Positions 43,401 to 52,400 of a stretch of 64,000 nucleotides of DNA are shown here, one piece after another. A program made the translations under genes and the position numbers. Below the pieces are notes generated by a model. That model ran no database searches and was not told where the DNA came from. It worked only from the letters and a program-made list of their open reading frames with translations. The stretch spans positions 1,483,165 through 1,547,164 of the forward strand of contig JAVGVS010000044.1 of NCBI GenBank assembly GCA_032718565.1, written 5' to 3'. Positions within the stretch are counted from its first letter, which is position 1; each line of letters starts with the position of its first letter. This DNA is from Distichodus sexfasciatus. Taxonomy: Eukaryota; Chordata; Actinopteri; Characiformes; Distichodontidae.

Positions 43401-46400
43401 GCGTGTGTGTGTGTGTGTGTGTGTGCGCAGGCAGGTTGCATAACGAGGGTCGTGTGGGCGCAGACACACACATACACACACCACACCCTCAACAGCTGCA
43501 CACACACTGTCACTGCAGTATTAGCGTCTGATAAACACAGGCGCAGGAGTGTGTGTAGAGTTCTGCAGTGTGATGATAGTCGACACTAACAGTCTAAAGG
43601 CTAAAATGTCGAAAAATCAGCATGCAGGGAATTCAACACGTTCATTAAAATGTGTGACTCAACAAACTGGTCTGAAGAGTTTCACCCTTAAAAATGCTTA
43701 AAAATTCTAAAAGATCTTTAGTAACTTAAATGGCTAAAATGTGTGTAATAAAAATCAGTTTGAATTACAGTTCAACAAATTCCTCTATTATTTAAGTCTA
43801 GTCTAGGTTGAGTTTTTGTCAGGATTATTGACAGAAATATCTGTTATGGATTTTCTGTTTATCATAAATATGGTCATAGAGTGTAACTCAGCAACGTCCC
43901 TGTATCTGCATGGTAATATCTAACATTATACACATGTTCGATGCACAAACCTTTTGTAAAAGTGAGCATAAGATGAACTGATCTTCAAAAGACAGTGTTA
44001 AAGGTGAAATGTTTCATTTCAACATTGTATTCAAGGTTTATGCATTAGTGTTTGATTTGTAAAGTTGTATGTTTGTAAAATTGTATAGCTTGGGCACCTT
44101 TGTAATATCAGGTAACTTTTACCATTAGCTTTAAAGCTATGACTTGTTCCCAATCGTTGTCAGGAAAAGCCAGTTGATGCAGATTTCAAAGCTGTGTAGA
44201 TTCTGTGACGCCTCAAACTTAAAACCCTAAAATCAGCAGTACTGTGTCACTCTAAGCAACTCCGTACTAGTCTAAAAAAAGAATGCTGAGGCTACAAGAA
44301 GATAGCAAAGCTTCTCCAGTTAGCTTTTATTCCCAATTTGCAATGTTATTATGAAATGGCAGTTAACAACTGCATTAGAAGTCAACATATCATGAAGTTA
44401 AAGATGAGGTAAATGAGTAAAGTTAGAAGATGAATCTATTGATTCGGAGATCAAGGAACCCATGTCATTGAACCAAGATGAAAACATTGATCGGACATCA
44501 TACACATTGCAGCATCGGGCTAAACGGAACAGGAGGTCTATTTTTATTCAAAGAGAAGTCTGGTTTTTGTTCAAAGGTTTGGCGGAGGTCAGGAACAAAA
44601 TGCCATTATATTTTCGGTGCTTTTCTGGATTTGATACAAATGGAAGTGATGCTGTTAAATCGCCATGAGCTGAGGCTAAAGAAATCATTTACTGAAAAAT
44701 CAGTGTGCTGTGACACATTCAGTTATTTGATTTATTTAATAGACTGAAAATGGCTTACAACAAATGGAAACTTGACTGTTAGTTTGGCATCATGGTTTCA
44801 ATAAAGACCATTTGGCTTTATCTCTAATTCAACCTTTAAAAAACAAAACATTTTGTCCCTAGAGCCCCTTTAGCCCTTTTATGCATGGACTACGATCCAT
44901 TAAACCAGTGGTTCCCAAACGGGGGGGCGCAGAGGTATTGCCGAGGGGCGCACCAATGGGATAGCCTACGCTCCACTCGAGCACTGCTAGAAACGTTCTG
45001 TTTCCCAGCTGTAACCCCAAATTGAGAAGATTTGCAGCACAAAGCAAGCCCACACCAGCCACTGAAAAAGTCAGAAACCTGCAGAAAAAGTTTGGGAACC
45101 ACTGCATTAAACCAAGGCCTGTGGGTGATTGTAAACTGGACAGTATGCATGAAAGGGTTAAACCTTGGTGTTGCTTAACCTTACGGAAGCAGAAAATAAT
45201 GATGGGCAGTCTTGAGCTGTAATAATCTAAAATAATTCTGGTTCCTCCTCAAAGAACCATTCCCTTGGTGAGATGGACGTGGTGTTTAAAGAAACCACAT
45301 CCTCATCCCTTGCGCTTTTTAAATCCAGATTTCCCGACGCTGAGGTCATGAGATATATTAAGCTGCGCATGACATCGGACAAGCGATACACATGGTTAAT
45401 CCTGCAGGACACACTCACACATGCACACACACTTCAGTGTTGTACCAGGAGTCCCTTTAACTCTCATTCATGACACGCGACATTAGTGTCTCTCAGCACA
45501 GCGTCTCTTTTAAAATATTCTAAGTACCAAACATTTAAGGCTGAAATGTGTTATGTTTATTGTGTTCCTAGTTTTAAGGATAAAAGTACAGAGTGTGATG
45601 TTCGCACTGAAAAAGTGATTTGATCAATTAGTCAGGTTAACATACTTCTTTTATTTATTTAAACTTAAAACAGTCATGCATGCAGTTTAATCAGCTTTTT
45701 TTTGGCCACTTTGGGGCAGTTGGTAGTGTAACATTTAGGGAATTTGCCCAGTGATCTGAAGGTCGCAGGTTTGAATCTCAGACCGGTAATGATACCACTG
45801 AGGTACTCATGAGTAAGGTACCGTCCGCAAGCACTGCTCCCTGGGCGCTGCCCATGTCAGCTGCCCACTGCTCCTTCATAGATGGGTCAAATGCAGAGGT
45901 CACAAATTTCGTTGTGATGCAACATGGTTTTTACGTTAGTTCTAGAAAATGAAAGTCAAGACATCAGATTAAATATAGTTTAAGAGTGAATATGTGAAAA
46001 GGACATACACACTGTAAAACGTTCTACCTGGAACCAACTGGATATACTAATTATTTCTACTCATTATTTTAAGATTAGTTTTAGTTTTGTATTGCTCTCT
46101 GTAAGAAATCCCTAATTGGTTTTCACTTGGAAATCTACATTGTACATGAACGTTACATCTAATAAATCTGTAAGATATTGTGTATTACTGGAAAGAACCA
46201 CAATTTATTTATTTTATCTATTTTAGTTTTGCACATTTCAAAGTGTCTATTTTATGTATGGTGTACTAATACAATCACTCTTAAACGTGAAGGCCATGCA
46301 GACCTTAAACATTCGTCCAAGTTGCATACGTTATTTTTGTAGGTTGAAAAATTTTAACATGATTTGTTGATCAAATCATTTTTACTGTGTAGACTGATGT

Positions 46401-46466
46401 TTAGTTTGGGGTAACCAGTGTCATAAGTGTGCATTTGAAATAAAATTCATCATCAATACCTTTTTC

Positions 46467-46505
<39 letters not shown>

Positions 46506-49464
46506 CTCTCTCCCTCTTCTCCCAGGCGAGCACATTTACGACTATGTTTGGAACGCTTGAAATCGTTGGTGCCTCTGGGACCCGACTCCAGCAGGCATAC
46601 TACCCTTAGCCTACTAATGAAGGCCAAGGAACACATCAAGGTGTGTGTGTATGTCTGTTTAATTTATTGTGATTAGCCAAGATAAAAAGTCTCTAAACAG
46701 GTCAGCAACTCTCAGCAACCAGATGCTGATTAAGAAGATTTTTTATTTATTTATATTATTTATTTATTCGTTGACTTTAATCATTGCGTACATAGACAGA
46801 ATGGAAAGCAGCAACAGATAAAACTGAATATAGTAAAGAAGGGAATAAGCCATCGATAATATAAAGAAGGTAGTCGAGTTTGAAAAAAACATTCATTTTT
46901 AAGATGTTCAATTAATTTCTGTAAATTGTTCATTACAAATCTTAAGACAGTAATTACAGTCTTCTCAGTTTTGTGTTGATTCCTGGATGTGATCAGGGTC
47001 ACTTATGGCAGTTAGTGAGTTTGTTCTGTTAAGGCTTCCAGCTCACCTGACCCAGGTAACAAGGACCGTTGGGCCACTCCTAACAACTTAGGTGTGAGTG
47101 AAGCAGGAGTGATGTAATTTAGCAGCTCAGTCTACATAAGTGCTGTATGATATAGTAATATAAAAATGTGATTTTTCTGTGATATACAAAATGCAGGCCA
47201 AATGATTGGAACAGCTCTGTTTGGGGAAGAAATGATTTGTGAAGGGTTGGCCAGATTTTGAGTGCAAAAAAATAAAACGCTGTTGGGAGACAGGAATTTG
47301 CGTTGTGAATATGTTGTATTGTAGCTACACATTTAAGGTGGGGTGAGCGGTATGGTAATACTTTATAGTATAGTAGACGTGGTCACAAATTTGAGTCTGA
47401 AATCAACAGTGAAAGCATTTTGAAAATTTGCCAAAGTTGGGCTAAGGTACAGATCTCCTTTTTAAACTCTGAGATGACAGCTTTAAATACAGCAGTGGTG
47501 GCACAACGGGTAAAGTGACAAAAACTATGTGATGGAGACTGTAAGATTGGTGTTTATCAGGGATCCAGAATAAGGCTTAAAAACACTGTAGGGTGTCTGA
47601 GCAAGACCTGCAACCCCAAATAGCTCCAGGGAGACTGTCCCTGTCATTAGGAAGCAAAATTCAGTCTGGATCAAGAGCATCTGAGGAGTTCCATGAATGT
47701 CAATGTAAATACAGCTTAGTAAATGCAGCTAAGATGAGACAGCTGAGTAAAGTTAGGGTTGGTGATGGTCTACGGGTGGGATTCTTGTCTCCGGCCCAAG
47801 AGGTCCGGGGTTCAACTCTGACTCTACAAGCCTTGATCAGTCTCTCTGTACTTGTTTAATCTGGAACAGTCTGATAATTTATTTGTAAATAATAGTGTGT
47901 GTGTGTGTGTTGATACAGAAGCTGGAGGAGAGCGAGAGGAAGGCGCAACATACAGTAGACCAGCTACAGAGAGAGCAACGGCACCTGCGCAGACGGCTGG
48001 AGCAGCTGGGGGTGGAGCGCACGCGCATGGACAGCATGGGCTCCACCGTCTCATCCGACAAGTCCGACTCCGACCAAGGTGCTCACACACACACACGTGC
48101 ACTTTACAAACACACTCATAGTGTTTCCTTCAGCTCCAAACCTCAGATTTTGTTTTGCAAATTAAATTTGCATTTGATGTAAAGAGGAAATGATTGCTAA
48201 ACGATCCCCATTTGCATGTACTTAAAAGGTGTTTATAACATATTACATAATTCCTTTTAATTGTGATCTTTTATAGTGGCATCAAAGTTTTATACTGTCC
48301 AAAAACATCAACATCTTTAATACTTGTCCAAGAGGCCTGATGCTTAAAAGGATAATAACATCTGCTGGAAATGTAACTGTGTACATGTAAAAATGAATAA
48401 ATAAAAAAAAGCAAGCAGTTTAGGGATAAAGGAAGCACTGGCCGATGCCGATATCCAGTATTTTCATGCATACATTTGCAGATTCCGATACCAATGCTGA
48501 TAAGGAAGGCAGAGTTGAGTCCAAAAATAGCGACATTTCAAGCGAGTGTGAGTCGGGCGAAGGCAGAGCATTTCGAGCGTAGTGCTCAACATTTGAAGAA
48601 AAAGTCGCTTCCCGCCCTATGTGGTGTACCAAGTCAAATAGGGCTTGTGTGACACCCCATGTGCACTACCGAGTGCATACAACCCCAACTAGTTCCTGAA
48701 ATGCACACTACCTCACAGAAAAGCATGATAAGAGCGCCTTACCTAACATACTAAAGTGCAGCAGTACACGGCTCGCAACACAGCCCGTGTGCAAGCTCAC
48801 ATTCGCTAAGTGAGGCAAACACGCAATTTAGTTAGTTTTTAAAAATTCTAGGCGGTTAGAGTTGAGAGCGAAAAGACAAGAGATTTTGCACGTGAACGTT
48901 CCACTGCTTGCTCAGAGTTTTGACACAAAATAATGCCATACATTTTCAGACAGACGGTGCGGTCCGTATAAAAGTCCACCTCGGACTTTGGACATGCCTG
49001 GCACAAGCGCTACCTTTCCGGCGTACAATAAATGCGTCATAAAATATCAGCTGAAAATTTCTGGCTAATTTAAGCATGGGTCCGATACCGAAAAGTCAAT
49101 TATTGTCCATTCTGATATGATTCCAACGTGCATCCCAAGCATATGAACCATTTCCAAGTAGAAAACAAATACATGTGTTGGAACTAGGAGTGGGTGTTAT
49201 GAACAGTGAGTTATCTATCCAGATGTTTGAGATCTGGACTAATGTTTGTGTGTGTGTTTGCTTCCTGCAGAAGAGCTGGACGTGGACGTGGAGGGGACGG
49301 ACTACCTGCTGGGTGACTTGGAGTGGAGCACCAGCAGCGTGAGCGACTCAGATGAGCGAGGGAGTTTGCGCAGCAGCTGCAGCGACGAGGGTTACTCCAG
49401 CGCCAGCATCCGTCGCCTCGGCAACACTCAGGAGAAGATCCCCACGCTGGCCTGTAGCCTATAA
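22172..49464 (+). CDS. mxd1: MAX dimerization protein 1 (MXD1/MAD1), complete, 6 exons
   Basis: MXD1 pairs with MAX at E-boxes and recruits SIN3-HDAC, repressing MYC targets in differentiating cells. Exons 22172-22238, 23371-23470, 35442-35471, 46526-46640, 47919-48078 and 49271-49464 total 666 bases, 221 residues, the length I recall for human MXD1, with no stop or indel. Features: SIN3-interaction helix at residues 7-22 (VQMLIEAAEYLDRR), basic stretch KRKNKNKK (44-51), bHLH 56-106 with HNEMEKNRR, leucine zipper about 106-134, RMDSMGSTVSSDKSDSD (140-156) and the acidic end with SDEGYSSASI. The tail EELDVDVEGTDYLLGDLEWS and the N-terminus EAEHGYASMLPF fit MXD1 better than MXI1, MXD3 or MXD4. 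The start is fixed by the SIN3 helix right behind the ATG. Confidence 0.96.
22735..22947. repeat. Intronic duplicate, copy 1 (MXD1 intron 1)
   Basis: Shares GCTGGCTGCTGG-TTTACTCC, AGTTCAAATGA, CATTGACCCAAAA, TTTCCAC-AAAATC, TTTGGTCAAATCTC, CATGAAG-TTTCTG and GCACGCTTTCAG with copy 2 at 24.9-25.1 kb, same order and strand. Confidence 0.7.
23371..23470 (+). CDS. mxd1: MXD1 exon 2 (linker and basic NLS-like stretch)
   Basis: Codes EAEHGYASMLPFTSHKDRDG, then SKRKNKNKKNCSS, and ends with AG of a split arginine. Acceptor tgttttgcag, donor gtaaaa. Confidence 0.95.
23934..24275. mobile_element. GGGCTGGG-ended element (family copy)
   Basis: Starts ATGGCTGGGCAGTTAATTG and ends TATATCTCCCAGCCCTAAT. 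The body holds GTACTGTCCCTTTAAAAACA, TGTTGTCACGTGACTC and CATTAGAAAAAATATCCC. Relatives at 34.6-34.9, 39.66-40.04 and the right end at 41.17 kb. Confidence 0.55.
24925..25133. repeat. Intronic duplicate, copy 2 (MXD1 intron 2)
   Basis: Second copy of the 22735-22947 segment, direct orientation, about 2.2 kb downstream and on the other side of exon 2. It runs straight into a GGGTGTAA-family fragment. Confidence 0.7.
25130..25346. mobile_element. GGGTGTAA family fragment (right end)
   Basis: Holds CTTGATATGAATGGAAGTGA, ATTGTCTCATATCGATCAC, GCATCGTAGCAGAGTTTGTG and ends GTGATTTACACCCCT. Confidence 0.55.
27084..27175. mobile_element. GGGGTGGACCGAT-type element fragment
   Basis: Starts AGGGGTGGACCGATTTTCAG. 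Related ends appear inverted at 34.0 (ACTCGGTCGACCCCTAG) and 42.74 kb (AATCGGTCGTCCCC). Confidence 0.4.
27325..27735. mobile_element. Fold-back element, most complete copy
   Basis: The left arm (TTTGGCAAATGTCAACCAAT, CAAAGTGATTAATAG, GTGTAGGTATTGTACCTT) is complementary over roughly 120 bases to the right arm (AAGGTATTGTATCTACACG, AATTGCTTTGTTGC, GGCAACATTTGGTAAA). A short loop lies between. No transposase. Confidence 0.65.
28106..28651. mobile_element. Tc1-like transposon relic with both terminal repeats and TA duplication
   Basis: Flanking TA at 28104-28105 and 28652-28653. The ends are CACTACCAGTCAAAAGTTTG and the inverse CAAACTTTTTACTGGTGGTG. The middle is the degraded 3' part of a Tc1 transposase, with the WPPQSPD segment that precedes the third catalytic acid, then ECHR-free frameshifted sequence. 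At 546 bp it cannot move by itself. Confidence 0.85.
29165..29720. mobile_element. Fold-back family copy, enlarged
   Basis: Left marks AGGGAGCTCTGTTCG, AGCAACAAAGTGATTATTAT and GTGTAGCTACAATACCTTG; right marks GAAAGCAACAGTGAAAGC, TCAACATTTGGCAAAGGTA. The wide middle holds unrelated sequence. Confidence 0.5.
30728..30931 (+). mobile_element. tRNA-derived SINE (family A), near full length
   Basis: Head GGGGCAGTTGGTAGTCTAG (A box) and GGTCGCTGGTTTGAATCC (B box), then GGTAAAGGTACCTCTGAGGT, ACTCATGAG, GATGGGTCAGATGCAGAGG, and tail GTGACAAATAATCACTCAC. Confidence 0.8.
31388..31500 (+). mobile_element. tRNA-derived SINE (family A), body-deleted short form
   Basis: Best-kept tRNA head in the window (GGGGCAGTTGATAGCGTAGC, GGTCGCCGGTTCGAATCC) joined directly to the ACAATGACAAATAATCATTC tail; the middle 100 or so bases of other copies are absent. 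Confidence 0.75.
31741..32072. repeat. Cluster of TG and CA microsatellites
   Basis: TG runs at 31741-31763 and 31905-31928 are followed by a CA run at 32050-32072. The TG and CA blocks can pair as a hairpin about 120 bases apart. Confidence 0.85.
32180..32355. mobile_element. GGGTGTAA family fragment
   Basis: Shares TCAGCACATGATATTGTCTC, ATATCGATTGCTGG, CGTATCCTAGCAGACTTTGTG and ATCATGATGAAACTTGTGAT with the other copies; both ends are missing. Confidence 0.5.
33521..33564 (+). other. G-rich tract with G-quadruplex potential
   Basis: Seven closely spaced runs include GGGG, GGGGGGG, GGGG, GGGGG and GGGGGG within 44 bases (33521-33564), in MXD1 intron 2 on the transcript-sense strand. Confidence 0.6.
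33696..34041. mobile_element. GACCGAT-ended element with nested GGGCTGGG piece
   Basis: Left GCCGACCGATACGGGCC and right ACTCGGTCGACCCCTAG form inverted ends. Just inside the left end, TAGGGCTGGGTGATATGACC begins a partial copy of the other family. Body (AAAATGTAGAATAACA, ACCATAAATATTCTTAAATG) matches 35.7-36.0 kb. Confidence 0.5.
34465..34496. repeat. (GACA)n microsatellite
   Basis: About eight GACA units, followed by three GTACAG units. Confidence 0.95.
34570..34880. mobile_element. GGGCTGGG family copy, ends decayed
   Basis: Body matches 23934-24275: CATGTACTGTCTCATTAAAA, TGTGTTGTCACATTAC, TATTAGAAAAAATGATC. Confidence 0.45.
35442..35471 (+). CDS. mxd1: MXD1 exon 3, 30-nt micro-exon (basic region)
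   Basis: Only 30 bases: the split arginine, STHNEMEKN, and AG of the next split arginine. It carries most of the DNA-contacting residues (His, Glu, Arg) of the basic region. It is flanked by introns of about 12 and 11 kb and supported by a pyrimidine-rich acceptor (tctctctgtttgcag) and donor gtacgt. Confidence 0.95.
35680..36010. mobile_element. GACCGAT-type element, second copy, right after MXD1 exon 3
   Basis: Shares GGCCCGATACCAACTAT, TTAGAATAACATACTTCAAT, ACCATAAAAATTCTGAAAAT and TAATAGGTCATC with 33.7-34.04 kb. It has gained a perfect 11-bp stem hairpin at 35825-35853 and a GA run at 35854-35875. Confidence 0.5.
38484..38952. repeat. Direct duplication of about 140 bp in MXD1 intron 3
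   Basis: Segments 38484-38623 and 38814-38952 share TTTAAAGAGC, CTAGTTCCC-TGTC, ACAAAGTG-TGGAGTTGTG, TTAAAATG, TACAGTTCAGCA, TTTAAAA-GGCAT in order, about 330 bp apart. Confidence 0.65.
39656..40041. mobile_element. GGGCTGGG family copy with both ends
   Basis: Starts TAGGGCTGGACAATTAATC and ends GCACAGCCCTA, imperfect inverted ends. Internal CATTAGACAAAATATTCCAG matches the copies at 24.1 and 34.8 kb. Confidence 0.55.
40960..41172. mobile_element. GGGCTGGG family right end
   Basis: Ends TTACGATTAATTGCCCAGCC with preceding AT-rich body; the left end is not identified. Confidence 0.4.
42072..42531. mobile_element. 460-bp terminal-inverted-repeat element with ATAA duplications
   Basis: Left TGGGCCTCATTCACCAAT and right GTGAATGAGGCCCA are inverted; AAATTTGTTC and its complement lie further in. 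Identical ATAA at 42068-42071 and 42532-42535 flank the element. The inside has repeated TTCTTAAGAA-like blocks and no ORF. A right-end piece (CTGGTGAATGAGACCCAG) lies at about 7536-7555. Confidence 0.75.
42690..42760. mobile_element. GACCGAT-type element, right end
   Basis: AGTAACCATAAAAATGATAA, then ATCGGTCGTCCCC, the same end as at 34.04 kb. Confidence 0.4.
43018..43053. repeat. CA / (CACG)n microsatellite
   Basis: A CA run turning into ACGC units. Confidence 0.9.
43400..43428. repeat. TG microsatellite with nearby CA block
   Basis: A TG run ending gcgcag, followed by ACACACACATACACACACC at about 43463-43481, able to pair with it. Confidence 0.85.
44440..44740. mobile_element. GGGTGTAA family fragment
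   Basis: Shares AAAACATTGATCGGACATCA, GAACAGGAGGTCTA and GATACAAATGGAAGTGATG with the copy at 5.9-6.4 kb. Confidence 0.45.
44906..45104. mobile_element. 199-bp hAT-like element with perfect 8-bp target duplication
   Basis: Ends CAGTGGTTCCCAAAC and GTTTGGGAACCACTG are perfect 15-bp inverted repeats. CATTAAAC is present on both sides (44898-44905 and 45105-45112), the hAT signature length. The inside is GC-rich and non-coding. A left-end piece of the same family sits at 56627-56650. Confidence 0.9.
45710..45930 (+). mobile_element. tRNA-derived SINE (family A), nearly full length
   Basis: Head GGGGCAGTTGGTAGTGTAAC, GGTCGCAGGTTTGAATCTC, then ATACCACTGAGGTACTCATG, GCACTGCTCCCTGGGCGCTG, GATGGGTCAAATGCAGAGG. 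Confidence 0.8.
46471..46502. repeat. (CT)n tract before MXD1 exon 4
   Basis: Sixteen CT units ending 24 bases before the exon 4 acceptor; likely serves as an extended pyrimidine tract. Confidence 0.95.
46526..46640 (+). CDS. mxd1: MXD1 exon 4 (helix-loop-helix)
   Basis: Codes RAHLRLCLERLKSLVPLGPD, then SSRHTTLSLLMKAKEHIK, the two helices and loop. Preceded by a long CT tract (46471-46502), followed by a donor that runs into gtgtgtgtatg. Confidence 0.96.
47310..47475. mobile_element. Fold-back family copy (half)
   Basis: TGTATTGTAGCTACACATTT, AAGGTG, AACAGTGAAAGCATTTTG and TTTGCCAAAGTTGG in family order. Confidence 0.45.
47491..47715 (+). mobile_element. Second tRNA-SINE-like family (B)
   Basis: Starts GTGGTGGCACAACGGGTAAA and goes on CCAGAATAAGGCTTAA, GTGTCTGAGCAAGACCTGCA, TAGCTCCAGGGAGACTGTCC, ending in GAATGTCAATGTAAATAC. 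The layout is that of a known fish SINE type. Confidence 0.55.
47756..47836 (+). pseudogene. tRNA-Pro-like pseudogene
   Basis: GGTGATGGTCTACGGGTGGG, ATTCTTGTCT, then AAGAGGTCCGGGGTTCAACT follow tRNA-Pro in A-box, anticodon arm and T-arm. The anticodon loop is too long and the acceptor stem does not pair well, so it is not functional. It may be the head of another SINE. Confidence 0.45.
47919..48078 (+). CDS. mxd1: MXD1 exon 5 (leucine zipper and serine-rich region)
   Basis: Codes KLEESERKAQHTVDQLQREQ, then RHLRRRLEQLGVERTRM and DSMGSTVSSDKSDSDQ. Zipper leucines fall at 106, 120, 127 and 134, with Val117 near the expected heptad spacing. The serine cluster after the arginines matches the region in mammals that is phosphorylated by RSK/S6K. 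Confidence 0.96.
48426..49140. mobile_element. GCCGATA-type repeat in MXD1 intron 5
   Basis: Left GCACTGGCCGATGCCGATAT, right GGTCCGATACCGAAAAGTCA, with AT-poor, CpG-containing sequence between (GTGCACTACCGAGTGCATAC). Resembles the GACCGAT family ends; the inside differs. Confidence 0.35.
49271..49464 (+). CDS. mxd1: MXD1 exon 6 (acidic C-terminus) and stop
   Basis: Codes EELDVDVEGTDYLLGDLEWS, then STSSVSDSDERGSLRSSCSD, EGYSSASIRRLGNTQEKIPT and LACSL, ending TAA at 49462-49464. Acceptor cttcctgcag. Confidence 0.96.
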
Positions 49465-52400
49465 GACCGCCTCCTCTTCCTCCCCACAAACCCAAACCTC
49501 AAACATCTCTCCACACACACACACACACACACACACTCACTCTTCAGTAGCTGCTAGTGAAGGCAGCAACCGTCGGACGCTTCTCATCCACCTCGTCTCG
49601 TCTACGTCCTCCATACCAATCGAGTAAATTTTGACGAAATTAGGATGAGACCGAGCATCGGAGACGAACCTGCAATTGCCATCTGTGACGTCCAGTTAAA
49701 AATTTGGTTACACTGTCCAATCAGCAAGCAAAAGGAGCACAGAAAACAACTACGTTGTTCCATGTCCCGAGGAAGCGCCGTCGTCCAGTCACATCCCTCA
49801 CACCAGCTCCCCCTCTCCCGTCTCCTTCCTGTCCCAAAAAAGGAGAGTGACACTATCTCTTACTCCGACGCTCCGAAAAAGAGTCCGACCTCGGAAAACA
49901 CACTCCCAGAACAAGGTCTGTATGTGGGGGTCCAACACCAGAGAATGTGCACCACACCCACTGCCTACTTAACTCTCTTGTCTGTCCGTCACCGCCTTCC
50001 GTCCTCCAATCAGACAGGGCCGTCCATGACAACAGGGCTAGTAGGAGGTCACCTGACCGGTCAGCTGACCAGCCGGGGCACGGAAGTCGTTTTTTTGCAC
50101 TCGTCGATCGGTGCAAGCCGCCTCTTGCTGCGCCCAAGTTTCTGAGAACAGTATTAACGTTTCACAGCCGAACACTGGACCAGCGGAATGTTTGGACTGT
50201 TCTGAGATCAGCGCCAATGAAATAAAAAAGGGCTGCTTCTAAACCAAGGACTCGAGTCACGCAGTAAATGGAACGATTTCGGTCCAAAACAAAACAAGAA
50301 ACAAAATGGGTGCGGCCAAAGTCGCCATCCTCGTCATCGTCGTCGGTTTTTATTTATTACAAATATTTCCTCCTCAGAGGGACTGCAGCTTCTGTATTTA
50401 TGTACCAGGCATAGTCTTTTTTGCTAGTCTTAAGAATTATCCTTCCGTACTCTCTGACATCCACCTGTCTGACCAGCCTCCACCTCACCAGAACCGGAAC
50501 CGGGACCGGGACCAGGACCAGGGCACTAAGAGAGTGCCCACGTAACGTTGTTCTTTTCAGTGACTTCTACTCCTGTTCTCTGGTTAGAGAAAGTGGAAAA
50601 GGATCATCGGTACACAGCAACAAGTCCGGTTTACGATATATCTCCTGTTCTGATTTGAAAGATTGTTCAGCCAAATGAGCCAAAAGCTAACGTGGCTGAA
50701 GCCTTGTTCACGCTACATAATTTTATGGCAGTTTTCAAGTAAATTCACAAGTTGCATCACATCGATATGATATTGATATGATTTCGTATCGTATCAAGTT
50801 TTATCATAATACTGTATATCATATTGTGGGAAAAATTGTGATTTATCCGATGCAATGTAATATTGTATCATGATTAAATTTATGATACTGATATATATTG
50901 ATTCAGTAGACAACGATTCAAAGTCTGCTATAGTAGGGTTTCGATTCAGTTCAGTTCAGGAGCCAGCAATCAGTATGAGACAATATCATATGCTGATTTC
51001 AAACAATCACTTCCATTCATATCAAATCAGAAGAAGCAACTAAAATATCATGTCATTTTTATTCCTGAGCTCAACCAAGACTTTTAAATTAAAAACAAGT
51101 CATTAAGTTTTTTTCTTAAACGTGTTCTTAAAAAGTTAAGACAGCATAATATTATATAACTGTAGAATTGAAGAAAACGCAATAAGCTAATGTTTTGCAC
51201 TGATGTCACAGTCTTTTTGAAAACTGTGCAGGTGTGATTTAAGAACAAAGTTCTTCTTAACAACAGTAGGAGAAAGCTGTCCAATCTGCTCTTTTAATAA
51301 AAACAGACCTCCTGTTCAATATAAAGCGACATCACAATATGTATGATTTCATTCTGGATTGAGGCTAGGGGCTTGTTGATCACTTTGGACCACACAACTA
51401 TCCGACTGTGATTGGGAATTTCAAGGTTCAGTACAACGATCCGATGACTTCCAGAATCGTGCAGCATGAACAAGGCTCATCACGGAGCGCTGGCTGAACT
51501 ATCGCCATCATGCTAGAGTTTGGTTTCCCATCCTAACCAAATGCGGACTTGTCTCAACCAGGACCTGTACATGAACCACTTATGCCCTGAATGTTATTAA
51601 AGCTTCAGGCCAGTGGGAAAGGAGCCTCTACTGGAAGCTTGACGCCCCAAACCCCCCCAATCACCGGGACCCAAAACTTGGTGCTTTTATCGACCCTTGA
51701 CTTCTGCCCCACCCGAATTTGAATTAAGGGCAGAAGGTGAAGTGAGGAAGGAAGGAACTTCGGCATGAGATTGTGTGTGGTGGGAATGGAAGCTGGAGGG
51801 GGATTGTGGGTATGTGTGGTTTTGGGGGGATTTGGCAGGTTTTTTGGGGTGTGGGGTCTGAAAGTGTGGAATCCAGATTGCTCCGTCTTCTTCCTCTCCC
51901 TCTCAGGACAGTGGCGTGTGACAGTGGCGCCTTCCTAAAAAAATTAACGGAGACTTTTTCCCTGAAAAGTCCCACTAATAGGGGAAGGGAAGTTGGGGGC
52001 GAGGCGTCAGTTAGCAGAAGGACCTGCTTAGAATTGTGGGAAGGGCGAGTGATTACCCACGAGGCGTTGGGGCTGACCTTCACGGGCCGCACCGCAATCT
52101 GTCCCTTCAGCTATACTTTGTCATTTTATGTACATAGTTTTACAGGAAAAAAAACAAATCTATATGCATAACAAAAGTATTTATTTATTCTAAATATATG
52201 TCAAAGGATAGATATATAAATATATATATATATATACACACAAAGGAGAATATATTTAAGTAGTAAATTTCTTAGTGGCTTCAGTTAATCCCTGTGGGTT
52301 TTTTTCCACGTGTAGTTTCTTTGCACAGGACCGTGTGTGTATATGGGTTTTAGGCTATTTATGTACATCCTGAAATATGACATTGTGCTATTAGAACTGA

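Noticed and set aside
22172..49464. MXI1 or MXD4 identity for the bHLH-zip gene
   Set aside because: Length of 221, MAAIGMVQMLIEAAEYL start, and VDVEGTDYLLGDLEWS end match MXD1.
49645..50145. 166-residue open frame after the MXD1 stop
   Set aside because: Lies in the 3'UTR, with low-complexity residues and no recognisable domain; several overlapping frames are equally open in this GC-richer stretch.
51724..52171. Overlapping 120-130-residue frames on both strands
   Set aside because: GC- and purine/pyrimidine-biased part of the MXD1 3'UTR; both strands are open by composition.
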